Both the position numbers and the translations under genes were made by a program. Positions 22,089-30,961 of a DNA stretch of 36,235 nt are shown here, one piece after another; the stretch's first letter is position 1, and every line of letters starts with the position of its first letter. This DNA comes from Burkholderiales bacterium (GTDB lineage Bacteria; Pseudomonadota; Gammaproteobacteria; Burkholderiales; SG8-41). The notes under the pieces are model-generated. The model had not been told where the DNA came from and searched no databases. It saw only the letters and a list, made by a program, of their open reading frames with translations. Location: the NCBI GenBank assembly GCA_036262035.1, contig DATAJS010000017.1:1-36235 (forward strand), read 5' to 3'.

Positions 22089-24150
22089 ACGCCGCTCCTT
22101 TCGCCATCGCCGCCGGCGGCGTTTCGACCGCGGTCGGGTGCGAGGTGCGCCACGCCTGCAGGCCGATGCGGATCGCGTAGATGCACATCACCACCACGAG
22201 CAGCACGAAGAACGCGCACACCGCCGCGTCGAGATAGTTGTTGAACGCGACGCGCGACATCTCTTCCACGCTCTTCGCCGGCGCGATGATCCTGCCTTCC
22301 GCCGCGCCGTCCGCGAAGCGCTTCGCCTGCGCGAGGAAGCCGATCGCCGGCGTCGGATGGAAGATCTTCTGCACGCCCGCGGTCAGCGTCGTCACCAGCA
22401 GCCACGCGGTCGGTATCAGCGTGATCCACACGTAGCGCTCGCGCTTCATCTTCACCAGCACCACCGTGCACGCGATGAGCGCGATGCCCGCGAGCATCTG
22501 GTTGCCGATGCCGAAGAGCTGCCACAGGGTGTTGATGCCGCCGAGCGGATCGACCACCCCCTGATAGAGGAAGTAGCCCCACAACCCCACGCACAGCCCG
22601 GTCGCGGCGACGTTCGCCGGCAGCGAGTCGGTGTTGCCGAGCGGCGTCCAGACGTGGCCGAGCATGTCCTGGATCATGAAGCGGCCCACGCGCGTTCCGG
22701 CATCCACCGCCGTCAGGATGAACAGCGCCTCGAACAGGATCGCGAAGTGGTACCAGAACGCTTCGAGCGACTTGCCGCCCATCGCCTGCGCGAGGATCTG
22801 CGCCATCCCCACCGCCAGCGTCGGCGCGCCGCCCGCACGCGAGAGGATCGTCTTCTCCCCGATGTCGTGCGCGGTCTGGCTGATCATCTCGGGCGTGATG
22901 ACGAAACCCCAGCCCGAGATCGTCTGCGCCGCCTGCTGCACCGTCGTACCGATCACCGCGCCGGGACTGTTCATGACGAAGTAGATGCCCGGATCGAGCA
23001 CGCACGCGGCGGTGAGCGCCATGATCGCGACGAACGATTCGGTGAGCATGCCGCCGTAGCCGATCATGCGGATGTGGCCTTCGCTCTCGATCATCTTCGG
23101 CGTGGTGCCCGACGAGATCAGCGAATGAAAGCCCGACACCGAGCCGCAGGCGATCGTGATGAAAAGGAACGGGAAGAGGCTCCCCGAGAACACCGGCCCG
23201 GTGCCGTCGACGAAGCGCGTCACGTCGGGCATCCTCAAATTCGGCGCGACGATATAGATCCCGAGCGCCAGCGCCACCACCGTGCCGATCTTGAGGAAGG
23301 TCGAGAGATAGTCGCGCGGCGCGAGCATGAGCCACACCGGCAGGCTGGAGGCGATCGCGCCGTAGATGATGATCGCCCATGCGAGCTCGGTGCCTTTCAA
23401 CGTGAACGCGGGACCCCACGAAGGATCGTCGGCCACCGCGCCGCCGAACCAGATCGACAGCAGCAGCAGCACCACGCCGATCGCCGACGCCTCGCCCACG
23501 CGCCCCGGACGCAGGTAGCGCATGTATACGCCCATGAGGAGCGCGATCGGGATCGTCGCCGCGATGGTGAAGGTGCCCCACGGGCTTTCGGCGAGCGCCT
23601 TGACCACGACCAGCGCCAGCACCGCGAGGATGATGATCATGATCGCCAGCACGCCGACCAGCGCGACCGAGCCGGGCACGGGACCGAGCTCCATCTTCAC
23701 GATCTCGCCGAGCGACTTGCCGTCGCGCCGCGTCGAGACGAAGAGCACGATCATGTCCTGCACCGCGCCGGCGAGCACCACGCCGACGAGTATCCACAGC
23801 ATGCCCGGCAGGTAACCCATCTGCGCCGCCAGCACGGGGCCGACCAGGGGTCCGGCGCCGGCGATCGCCGCGAAGTGATGGCCGAACAGCACCCACTTGT
23901 TGGTCGGCACGTAATCCATGCCGTCGTTGCGCCGCACCGCCGGCGTCGGCCGCGACGGGTCGACCTGCAGCGCGCGCTCGGCGATGTAACGGCTGTAGTA
24001 GCGGTAAGCGATGAAGTAGACGGCGAGCGCGGCGGTGACCAGCCAGGCCGCGTTGACCGTCTCGCCGCGGTTGAGCGCTATCGTTCCGAACCCGATGGCG
24101 CCGACCGCGGCGATGGCGAGGGTGACGAGGGTGGACGCGAGCTTCGACAT
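22081..24150 (-). CDS. cstA: Carbon starvation protein CstA (pyruvate/peptide transporter)
   Basis: A 689-residue multi-pass inner-membrane protein of the CstA family, close to E. coli CstA (701) in length. Family blocks include DGMDYVPTNKWVLFGHHFAAIAGAGPLVGP, split here only in description, GYLPGMLWILVGVVLAGAVQD, and SGTTPKMIESEGHIRMIGYGG. CstA and its paralogue BtsT take up pyruvate and were also linked to peptide use under carbon limitation. The ATG at 24150 has GGAGGTC upstream. An inverted repeat (GCCTCG at 24195, CGAGGC at 24214) lies in the upstream gap and could be a regulator site, which is only a guess. The downstream ybdD-like gene overlaps. Confidence 0.95.
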   Translation of the reverse strand: MSKLASTLVTLAIAAVGAIGFGTIALNRGETVNAAWLVTAALAVYFIAYRYYSRYIAERALQVDPSRPTPAVRRNDGMDYVPTNKWVLFGHHFAAIAGAGPLVGPVLAAQMGYLPGMLWILVGVVLAGAVQDMIVLFVSTRRDGKSLGEIVKMELGPVPGSVALVGVLAIMIIILAVLALVVVKALAESPWGTFTIAATIPIALLMGVYMRYLRPGRVGEASAIGVVLLLLSIWFGGAVADDPSWGPAFTLKGTELAWAIIIYGAIASSLPVWLMLAPRDYLSTFLKIGTVVALALGIYIVAPNLRMPDVTRFVDGTGPVFSGSLFPFLFITIACGSVSGFHSLISSGTTPKMIESEGHIRMIGYGGMLTESFVAIMALTAACVLDPGIYFVMNSPGAVIGTTVQQAAQTISGWGFVITPEMISQTAHDIGEKTILSRAGGAPTLAVGMAQILAQAMGGKSLEAFWYHFAILFEALFILTAVDAGTRVGRFMIQDMLGHVWTPLGNTDSLPANVAATGLCVGLWGYFLYQGVVDPLGGINTLWQLFGIGNQMLAGIALIACTVVLVKMKRERYVWITLIPTAWLLVTTLTAGVQKIFHPTPAIGFLAQAKRFADGAAEGRIIAPAKSVEEMSRVAFNNYLDAAVCAFFVLLVVVMCIYAIRIGLQAWRTSHPTAVETPPAAMAKGAAYV

Positions 24151-24237
24151 GAAGACCTCCGCGGGTTAGAGGGTCGTCGAGCGTTCCATCGTATGCCTCG
24201 GCGCAACCGCCGTCGAGGCGTTAAGCTAGACCCTCCC

Positions 24238-24285
24238 CCCGAAATCCGGGTCGGAGTCGAATTTTCGAAAGTCAGGTTTTCCGCC
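24238..24285. repeat. Variant copy of the CCGGGTCGGAGTC repeat
   Basis: CGAAATCCGGGTCGGAGTCG matches the left arm of the palindrome at 21555-21614, but is followed by AATTTTCGAAAGTC rather than the same centre. It lies between the divergent cstA and M23 genes and ends about ten bases before the latter's start. Confidence 0.6.
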
Positions 24286-24294
24286 ACACACTCG

Positions 24295-25122
24295 ATGCAT
24301 CGACGCAGCTTCCTTCTCGCATTCCCCTCGCTTGCACTTGCTATTCGCGCCTACGCCGGCGAGGCGCGCCTTCCACGGATCGCAGCGGTACCGGGCGGCG
24401 TCGCCGAGGTGCGCCTCGGCAATGCGCCTGCTGCCCCGCGCGTGCACCTCGGCGACAAGCGCGTGCTCGTCGCGCGCAACGGCAACGAATGGGTCGCGCT
24501 CGTCGGCATCCCCCTCGCGACCAAGGCGGGTGCGACGCTGCACGTCGACGTCGAGCGCGCCGACGGACGCAAAGAGCGCCGCGACATCCCGATCGCGCCC
24601 AAGACGTATGCGTCGCAGCGCCTCAAGGTGAAGCCGGGCCAGGTCGAGCTCTCGCCCGAAGACCTCGCGCGCTACGAGCGCGAGCGCGCGCATCTGAAGA
24701 AAGTGCTGAAGACGTTCAGCGAAGAGCCGCCGGCCACGTTCGCATTCGCGCAACCCGTACCCGGACGCCGCTCGAGCTCGTTCGGCCTGCGCCGCTTCTT
24801 CAACGGCGTCGCGCGCAATCCTCACGGGGGCATGGACATCGCCGCGTCGAGCGGCACGCCGATCGTCGCTCCGACCTCGGGCCGCGTGATCGACGTCGGC
24901 GATTACTTCTTCTCGGGCAACCAGGTGGTGCTCGATCACGGCAGCGGCCTGCTGACGCTCTACGCGCACCTGTCGCGCGTCGACGCGAGCGAAGGACAAG
25001 CGCTGAAGGCCGGCGAAGCGTTCGGCGCGGTCGGCGCGACGGGGCGCGTGACCGGCCCGCACCTGCACTTCTCGGTCTATCTCAATTCCACCGCGGTCGA
25101 TCCGGCGTCGTTCCTCCCGTAA
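24295..25122 (+). CDS. M23 family metallopeptidase (LytM/lysostaphin type)
   Basis: A 275-residue exported peptidase that should cut peptidoglycan cross-links or activate amidases in the periplasm. The signal peptide is MHRRSFLLAFPSLALAIRAY followed by AGEA. The zinc site is intact: His177 and Asp181 in NPHGGMD, His225 in YAHLS, and His256 and His258 in PHLHFS. The N-terminal half (30-140) is a beta-rich domain found in several peptidases of this kind. The ATG at 24295 lacks a clear ribosome site because a repeat lies right upstream. Because all metal ligands are kept, it is probably enzymatic rather than an EnvC/NlpD-like activator. A short GC hairpin follows the stop codon. Confidence 0.92.
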   Translation: MHRRSFLLAFPSLALAIRAYAGEARLPRIAAVPGGVAEVRLGNAPAAPRVHLGDKRVLVARNGNEWVALVGIPLATKAGATLHVDVERADGRKERRDIPIAPKTYASQRLKVKPGQVELSPEDLARYERERAHLKKVLKTFSEEPPATFAFAQPVPGRRSSSFGLRRFFNGVARNPHGGMDIAASSGTPIVAPTSGRVIDVGDYFFSGNQVVLDHGSGLLTLYAHLSRVDASEGQALKAGEAFGAVGATGRVTGPHLHFSVYLNSTAVDPASFLP

Positions 25123-25141
25123 GCGGCCGATTGCGGGCCGC
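25123..25141 (+). terminator. GC hairpin directly after the M23 gene
   Basis: GCGGCC (25123-25128) and GGCCGC (25136-25141) form a 6-bp stem right after the stop codon. There is no T-run, so terminator function is uncertain. Confidence 0.35.
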
Positions 25142-25203
25142 GCGCCGCACGCAACATAATCGGCGCGAGTGCGGGCGACATCGCACGTCACCGGAGGTCG
25201 GCA

Positions 25204-28200
25204 GTGGCGCAGCAAAGAGACGGACCGAGCGCGCTTCCGGGGCTGCTCGCAATGCTCCTCGCGGTCAGCGCGATCGTGTGGTATCAGCAGGCGCCGCTCG
25301 AGAGCGCGCGCCCGCCGCACGGCGCGCCCCCGGCCAAACCGGACGAGCAGCAGAAGGTCGAGGCGCGGCTGTGGCAGGACCCGCTCGAAGTCGTGAGACA
25401 ACACCTGGCGCGCCCGTCGGGCGACGGTTCGGGCAGGACGACGTTCGACGTCTCGCTACCCGCGGATGCTTTGTCGGGAAAATCCCCACGGCTTCTTCAG
25501 GGAAGCTGGCAGCCGGAACGCAGGAATCCGATCGGCGTGACCGCCGCCGAGCACACCGAGCGCCTGCGCGGACTGTTCGCCGGCCTCACGGCGCCGCAAC
25601 GGCTCGGGATCGTCGCCGTGATGCTGCCGGGCGCGCCGTACGCCGAGGCAGCCGAAACGCGACGCCGCATCCGCTACGCGGTCGTCTCGGCGCTCCTCGC
25701 CGAGCAGCTCGAGCCCGAGGACGCCGAAAGCCTCCGTTACGTGGCGTACGAGCCGCCGCCGCAGGGTCCCGTAAAGCGGCGCGCCGAGCTCATCGTGCCG
25801 TACGAACGCTTCGTCGCCGGTTCCCGCCGCGCCAGCGTCGTGCTGCTGTGGCTCGATGACCGGTGGTTCGCGCAGGACCCGCTCGAGAAGCTGCATCGCC
25901 TCGCCACCGATCTGCGCGGCGCGCTGCCCGCCGATGTCCAGGCGCAGGTCAAGGTGCTGGGGCCGACCGGATCGCAGATGCTGTACGACATCGTGACCGC
26001 GCTCGCGCCGGCGCAGATCGTCGCGTCCACCAACGGCGCTGTCGACTCGCTGCGACCGGTGCACGCGCCGGCGTGGTGCGCACCGGGCAAGGTGCCGACG
26101 TTCGAGCTCATCTCGCCGTTCGCGACGAGCGAGACGTACGTCGCGGCGCCCCTCGAGCCCGACGCACGCTTTACTCCCGGGGGCGCGCTCACCGCCTACG
26201 CGGCGATGCGCAGCCGCGCGGCGCAGGCATTGCGCCAGTGCAACATCGCGCTCAAGCGCGCCATCGGCACCGACCTGCAGCTCGCGGCGCTCATCGGCGC
26301 CGAGCTCGAGCTCCGGGGCGTGCGCGTCGCCCGCGATCGCATCGCGGTCGTCGCCGAAGCGGATACGACGTATGCGCGCGCCTTCCCGGCGCAGATGCAG
26401 CGCGCCAACTGCAGCCCGCAGGCGCCCTCACAGGGCAAGTGCCGCATCGATTACTTCAGCTACCTGCGCGGGCTCGACGGCCGCACCGCCGGCGACGGCG
26501 CACAGGAGGCGCCGCGGGCGTCCGACAAGCGCGGGGACAAGGACGCTCCCAAAGCGGGGGCGACCGAGCGCGCCGACGGCAACAGCCAGCAGGATTATCT
26601 GCGGCGCCTTGCCGCCCATATCAAGGCGCTCGACGAGGAGTCGATGCGGCAGGGGCGCGGCGAGCTGCGGGCGATCGGCGTCATGGGCAGCGACATCTAC
26701 GACAAGCTCCTCGTGCTGAGGGCGCTGCGCGAAGCGTTTCCGAAAGCGCTGTTCTTCACCACCGATCTGGACGCCCGCATGCTGCAGTCTTCCGAGATCG
26801 AATGGACGCGCAACCTCCTCGTCGCGTCGAGCTTCGGCCTCGAGCTGCGCAACGAGCTCCAGGTGCACGTGCCGCCGTTCCGCGACAACTACCAGACCGC
26901 CGCGTTTTTCGCGACCCGGCTCGCCGTGGGCTCGCACGCGGATCCGTGGTCGACGCGCAGCGAAAGCCTGCTCGCGACGCCGCGCATGTTCGAGATCGGA
27001 CACTCGCGCGCGTTCGATCTCACCGCGTACGACGCGGGCGAGCGCGGATCGTGCACCAGCATCGACGATTGCGCGTCGCTGCACCCGGTTGCGACGCGTT
27101 ACACGCCGGATCCGCTCAAGTCGTCGCTGCTGCTCCTCGCCGGGTTCCTGCTGTTGTGGCGGCTCACCTACTCGTACAGCGCCTCGGTGCGGGCGGCGAC
27201 GCGCGACGCGCGCGACATCGCACCGGGGACGGTGGCGGCGCTCGCGATCGCGGCGATTGCGGGCGTGATCATGTACGTCGTGCTGCTCGCGGCGAGCGCT
27301 GCGCTGCAGACGCCGTCGCTGCGCGCGCAGCCGGCCGCGGTGCGCATCGGCGGATTGCTGCTCGCGGGCGCGCTGGCGGCCGCGCTGCTGTCGGCGGCGT
27401 TCGTCAGGCTGCACGGCGCGTTCTCGGCCAGCGCGCGGTTCCGCCGCGTCGGCGTCGGCGCGGCGTGGCTCGGCATCGCCGCCGCGGCGGTGGCGTGGAT
27501 CGTCGCGGGGCTGAACGACGGCTACGAGCCGTGGACGTGGTCCGACGGCATCAGCATCTGGCCGTCGGTGGCGATCCGGCTTCTGGCCGTGGTGCTGACG
27601 ATCTATTTCATTCTGCGCATCCGGCGCATCGTCGCGGAGAACGAAGCGCTCATCGCTTCGCGCTTCGGGTTGTCGGCGCCGGATGCGTTGCGGCTGCCGT
27701 TTCCCGGCTGGCGCGCATTGTTCAGAAACCGACGCCCCGAGCACCTCCTGGTGCGCACGTGGGTGCCGGATCGCGACGACGCGGTGCCCGACGCGGCGGA
27801 TCGAACGGTCATCGTCGCCGATCGGTGGAAGGAGTTCGTCGTCAGGGGCGCGTGGTGGGCGCGCTGCTATCGCTGCGCGCCGCTCACGATCGTCGGGCTG
27901 GGGGTGGGCTGGCTGCTCGTCGCGTGGCTCGGCGAGCCGGGCGTGCCGTATCGCGGCTTCGCGAGCCTTTTCGTCTACAGCCTGGTGATCTTCGTGGGGG
28001 TCGTGCTGTTCCTGTACCTCATCTTCATCGTCGTCGACGTGATCAAGCTCGCGCAGCGCATGATCGACCAGTTGAACGACGGGGTATCGCAGTGGCCGGA
28101 CAGCACGCAGCAGAAGTTCCAGGAGCAGCTGCACCTCGACGGGCCGACGCGCAACGACTGGATCGACCTGCGCTGGATCGCCGAGCACACCGCGGCGATC

Positions 28201-28596
28201 GACACCGTCATCTATTACCCCGCGATCATCCTCGTGCTCTTCATCTTCGCCAGGCACCGCGCCATCGACAACTTCGACATCAACCCGGCGCTCATCGTCA
28301 TCTTCGTGATCTCGGGGCTGACGGCGGTCGCGTGCGCGGTGATGGTGCGGCGCTCGGCCGAGCACGCGCGGCACGTCGCCGCCTCGCGCATCTCGCGGCG
28401 GCTCATCGCGGCGAAAGGCGACGGCGCCGCGACGGCCTCGGCCCAGCTCCAGGAAGTGCTCGATCGCGTGGAAAAGCTGCGCGACGGCGCTTTCGCGCCG
28501 TATGCCCAGCAACCGATGTTGAAAGCGCTGCTGCTGCCGCTGGGCGGGATCGGCGGCGCCGCGCTGGTGGACTACCTGACCCTCTTCGGCATCTGA
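25204..28596 (+). CDS. Large multi-pass membrane protein with receptor-like periplasmic region, unknown function
   Basis: A 1130-residue protein. One N-terminal membrane helix (about 10-27) is followed by a long, probably periplasmic region to about 635, then about eight or nine hydrophobic helices (near 640-660, 675-700, 717-738, 757-775, 790-808, 895-915, 922-948, 1000-1018, 1030-1050) up to a C-terminal hydrophobic end. The periplasmic part has two alternating alpha/beta blocks, 132-165 (GIVAVMLPGAPYAEAAETRR) and 491-560 (GVMGSDIYDKLLVLRALREA, FFTTDLDARM, then RDNYQTAAFFATR), which recall type I periplasmic binding folds. I know similar blocks only from uncharacterised proteins. The GTG at 25204 has GGAGGT seven bases upstream. 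It could be a sensor or a membrane complex component; no catalytic motif is visible. Confidence 0.8.
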   Translation: MAQQRDGPSALPGLLAMLLAVSAIVWYQQAPLESARPPHGAPPAKPDEQQKVEARLWQDPLEVVRQHLARPSGDGSGRTTFDVSLPADALSGKSPRLLQGSWQPERRNPIGVTAAEHTERLRGLFAGLTAPQRLGIVAVMLPGAPYAEAAETRRRIRYAVVSALLAEQLEPEDAESLRYVAYEPPPQGPVKRRAELIVPYERFVAGSRRASVVLLWLDDRWFAQDPLEKLHRLATDLRGALPADVQAQVKVLGPTGSQMLYDIVTALAPAQIVASTNGAVDSLRPVHAPAWCAPGKVPTFELISPFATSETYVAAPLEPDARFTPGGALTAYAAMRSRAAQALRQCNIALKRAIGTDLQLAALIGAELELRGVRVARDRIAVVAEADTTYARAFPAQMQRANCSPQAPSQGKCRIDYFSYLRGLDGRTAGDGAQEAPRASDKRGDKDAPKAGATERADGNSQQDYLRRLAAHIKALDEESMRQGRGELRAIGVMGSDIYDKLLVLRALREAFPKALFFTTDLDARMLQSSEIEWTRNLLVASSFGLELRNELQVHVPPFRDNYQTAAFFATRLAVGSHADPWSTRSESLLATPRMFEIGHSRAFDLTAYDAGERGSCTSIDDCASLHPVATRYTPDPLKSSLLLLAGFLLLWRLTYSYSASVRAATRDARDIAPGTVAALAIAAIAGVIMYVVLLAASAALQTPSLRAQPAAVRIGGLLLAGALAAALLSAAFVRLHGAFSASARFRRVGVGAAWLGIAAAAVAWIVAGLNDGYEPWTWSDGISIWPSVAIRLLAVVLTIYFILRIRRIVAENEALIASRFGLSAPDALRLPFPGWRALFRNRRPEHLLVRTWVPDRDDAVPDAADRTVIVADRWKEFVVRGAWWARCYRCAPLTIVGLGVGWLLVAWLGEPGVPYRGFASLFVYSLVIFVGVVLFLYLIFIVVDVIKLAQRMIDQLNDGVSQWPDSTQQKFQEQLHLDGPTRNDWIDLRWIAEHTAAIDTVIYYPAIILVLFIFARHRAIDNFDINPALIVIFVISGLTAVACAVMVRRSAEHARHVAASRISRRLIAAKGDGAATASAQLQEVLDRVEKLRDGAFAPYAQQPMLKALLLPLGGIGGAALVDYLTLFGI

Positions 28597-28727
28597 CCCT
28601 CCGCTGCTTCCGATCTAAGTAGTTCGCCCGTCACGCTTTTTGGCGTAAATTACGGCCCGGACGGCGCGCGGCGGCGCGGCGGTAGATCGTATCCGCAGGC
28701 TCCGCAATGAAAAAGTTCGCCTTTTTG

Positions 28728-28756
28728 CTAAAGGTGGCGACCGCCGTCCCCGTTAA
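28728..28756 (+). promoter_or_regulatory. Candidate sigma-28 (FliA) type promoter
   Basis: CTAAAG (28728-28733) and CCCGTTAA (28749-28756) resemble the FliA elements TAAAG and GCCGATAA (6 of 8) with a spacer near the usual length. Sigma-28 control of GGDEF-EAL genes is known. A 10-bp hairpin with one mismatch (28736-28745 with 28757-28766) overlaps the site. It would give a leader of about 140 bases. Confidence 0.35.
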
Positions 28757-28821
28757 GGCGGTAGCCGAGCACTTTTTCCGGTCGGCGTACGGTCGTCCGT
28801 GGAAGGGTGGTCAAGCAAGCA

Positions 28822-28902
28822 ATGAAAGAACAACAACAAACCGAAGGGTGGCCGGTCGGGTCCTGCGATGTCGGGTACGGCCGCGCCGCAGAGGAAATGT
28901 AA
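28822..28902 (+). CDS. Possible 26-residue leader peptide
   Basis: A small frame starting MKEQQQTEGWPVGSC ends with TAA that overlaps the ATG of the GGDEF-EAL gene (ATGTAATG). A purine-rich GGAAGGGTGG stretch lies upstream, rather far away. Overlap of this kind suggests translational coupling, but there is no homology or codon evidence, so chance is possible. Confidence 0.3.
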   Translation: MKEQQQTEGWPVGSCDVGYGRAAEEM

Positions 28903-30932
28903 TGCGGCTCGGGCTGCGCGCAAAATTCACCGTCATGGTGCTGGTCCTGCTGATCGGCACTCTGGCGGCGAACACCTATTACTTCGTCCAGGCATCGATC
29001 GAGCGCCAGGAGCAGCAGCTGCACGAGCGCGGGCGCGCGCTCGGCCGGCTGATCTCGGTCATCAGCCCGCAGGCGATCCTCGCGTTCGACTATCTGCAGC
29101 TCAACGACTACACCCGCGAGGTGTCCTCCCAGCCGGACGTCGTGTACGGCGTGGTGCTGTCCCGCGACGGGATGCCGATCAGCACCTACATCCGGGGCGC
29201 GAGCACGTCGGCGCGTGAAAAGCTCGAAGCCGCCGGCCCGAAAGCACTTCTCGCGGCGCTGCAACAACTGGGCGGCGAGGACAACCTCCTCCACCTCGAA
29301 TTCCCGATCGTGCACAACCAGGTCGTGCTCGGCCACTTCCTGGTGGGCCTCAGCCGCGAATCGTTGCACCGCGAGATCCGGGGCCAGCTCGCGAGGCAGC
29401 TCGGCCTGTTCGCCGCCATCGTGCTCTTCCTCGGCGCGGCCATCTACGCAGTGTTCCGTTTCAGCGTGCTGGTGCCGATCCAGAAGCTCATCGCAGCATC
29501 GCACGAAGTCGGCCGCGGCGAGTATCCCGTCGTCGAAGTCAAATCCACCGACGAGTTCGGCACGCTCGCGCAGGCCTTCAACACGATGGCCGCCGAGGTC
29601 AAGCTGAAGCAGGAGAAGCTGCACCGGCAGGCGAACTTCGACGCGCTGACCGGTCTGCCGAACCGCATGATGGCTTTCGATCGCATCAGCCGCGAGATCA
29701 GCCGCGCGAAGCGCTCGGGCGAGCGCTTCGCGCTGATGTTCGTCGATCTCGACAACTTCAAGGACGTGAACGACTCGCTCGGCCATGCCGCCGGCGACCA
29801 GCTTCTGGTGGGCATCGGCGCGCGCCTGCAGGCGTGCATGCGCGATGCCGACAGCGTCGCGCGCCTCGGGGGCGACGAGTTTCTGGTGCTCGTGCCGGAC
29901 GTCGCCGACGAAGTCGAGATCGAGCGCATCGCCGCGCGCATGGCCGATGCGGTGTCGGAGCCGCAAGAGCTCTGCGGGCGCCAGGTCGTCGCCAAGTGCA
30001 GCATCGGCATCGCGCTCTATCCGGACAACGGCGTGAGCGTCGAAGCGCTCATGGCGAACGTCGACAACGCGATGTACCAGGCCAAGGCGCTGCGCGACGG
30101 CTCGGCGATGTTCTTCACCGAGGAGATGAACACGCGGCTGCGCTCGCGTATGGAGCTGGAGCAGGACCTGCACACCGCGGCGAAGCTGGGCCAGCTCGCG
30201 CTGCACTTCCAGCCGATCTACGTCACGGGCACGGCTCGCCCGGCGGGCGCCGAAGTGCTGCTGCGCTGGCAGCATCCGGAGCGCGGCAACGTCAGCCCCG
30301 CCGATTTCATTCCGATCGCCGAGGCGAGCGGGCAGATCGTCGCCATCGGCGACTGGGTGCTCGAGCACGCGTGCCGCGCGTGGGCGGGCTGGCGCAGCCA
30401 CGGCATCGATCCGGGCATTCTGGCGATCAACATCTCCGGGGTGCAGTTCAGGAAGCGTTTCTCGAAACGGCTGGCCGAGCTCATGGCCGCCTATGGGGTG
30501 CCGGCGCAGGCGCTCGAGCTGGAGGTGACCGAGCGCGTGCTGCTCGACGACCAGGATTCCGTCGCCGAAGAGCTGGCGAGCCTGCGAGCGCTCGGCGTTC
30601 GCCTGTCGCTCGACGATTTCGGCACCGGCTATTCGGCGCTGAGCTATCTGAAGCGCTTCAAGTTCGACCTGCTGAAGATCGACCAGGGCTTCGTCGCGGG
30701 TCTGCCGGGGAACCCGGACGACACTTCGGTGGTCAAGGCTATCCTTGCCATGGCGGCGGGGCTCGACCTCAAGGTCGTCGCCGAAGGCGTGGAGACTCAC
30801 GAGCAGCTTCACTTCCTCACCGCGCACGGCTGCGACTTCGCGCAGGGTTATTTCCTGGCGAAGCCAATGGATGAAGCGAGTTACGGCCGCTTTCTCGAGC
30901 GCGTCCGCACCGACGAAGTGGCCGCGGCGTGA
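28902..30932 (+). CDS. Membrane GGDEF-EAL c-di-GMP turnover protein
   Basis: A 676-residue inner-membrane protein: helix 1 at about 9-27, a periplasmic sensor region to about 165, helix 2 at 167-190, HAMP linker to about 240, GGDEF domain and EAL domain. The cyclase motif RLGGDEF (321-327) is intact and has the inhibitory I-site RDAD at 314-317. The phosphodiesterase motif reads EVLLR at 451, with NISGVQF, EVTERV, DDFGTGYS and AEGVETHEQ blocks complete, so both activities are possible. The ATG at 28902 has GAGGAA upstream. A long in-frame extension to 28707 would cross the candidate promoter. It leads a series of coupled genes encoding a binding protein, two cytochromes and a SulP transporter, which suggests that the sensed signal is a periplasmic anion or redox state. 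Confidence 0.93.
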   Translation: MRLGLRAKFTVMVLVLLIGTLAANTYYFVQASIERQEQQLHERGRALGRLISVISPQAILAFDYLQLNDYTREVSSQPDVVYGVVLSRDGMPISTYIRGASTSAREKLEAAGPKALLAALQQLGGEDNLLHLEFPIVHNQVVLGHFLVGLSRESLHREIRGQLARQLGLFAAIVLFLGAAIYAVFRFSVLVPIQKLIAASHEVGRGEYPVVEVKSTDEFGTLAQAFNTMAAEVKLKQEKLHRQANFDALTGLPNRMMAFDRISREISRAKRSGERFALMFVDLDNFKDVNDSLGHAAGDQLLVGIGARLQACMRDADSVARLGGDEFLVLVPDVADEVEIERIAARMADAVSEPQELCGRQVVAKCSIGIALYPDNGVSVEALMANVDNAMYQAKALRDGSAMFFTEEMNTRLRSRMELEQDLHTAAKLGQLALHFQPIYVTGTARPAGAEVLLRWQHPERGNVSPADFIPIAEASGQIVAIGDWVLEHACRAWAGWRSHGIDPGILAINISGVQFRKRFSKRLAELMAAYGVPAQALELEVTERVLLDDQDSVAEELASLRALGVRLSLDDFGTGYSALSYLKRFKFDLLKIDQGFVAGLPGNPDDTSVVKAILAMAAGLDLKVVAEGVETHEQLHFLTAHGCDFAQGYFLAKPMDEASYGRFLERVRTDEVAAA

Positions 30933-30961
30933 TGCGCGCCATGGGTGTAAGGAGCTTGGAA

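Noticed and set aside
22048-24294. Long plus-strand frame opposite cstA
   Set aside because: It is His/Arg/Asp-rich antisense sequence; only the end from 24295 is a real gene (M23).
28700-28770. Possible c-di-GMP (GEMM-I) riboswitch before the GGDEF-EAL gene
   Set aside because: GGTAGCCGAGC recalls one part of GEMM-I, but the GCAAAGCC core and the GNRA stem are absent.
28707-28901. Upstream in-frame ATG (MKKFAFLLK) for the GGDEF-EAL protein
   Set aside because: The extension is basic and unlike the family, crosses the candidate promoter, and a better start with GAGGAA lies at 28902.
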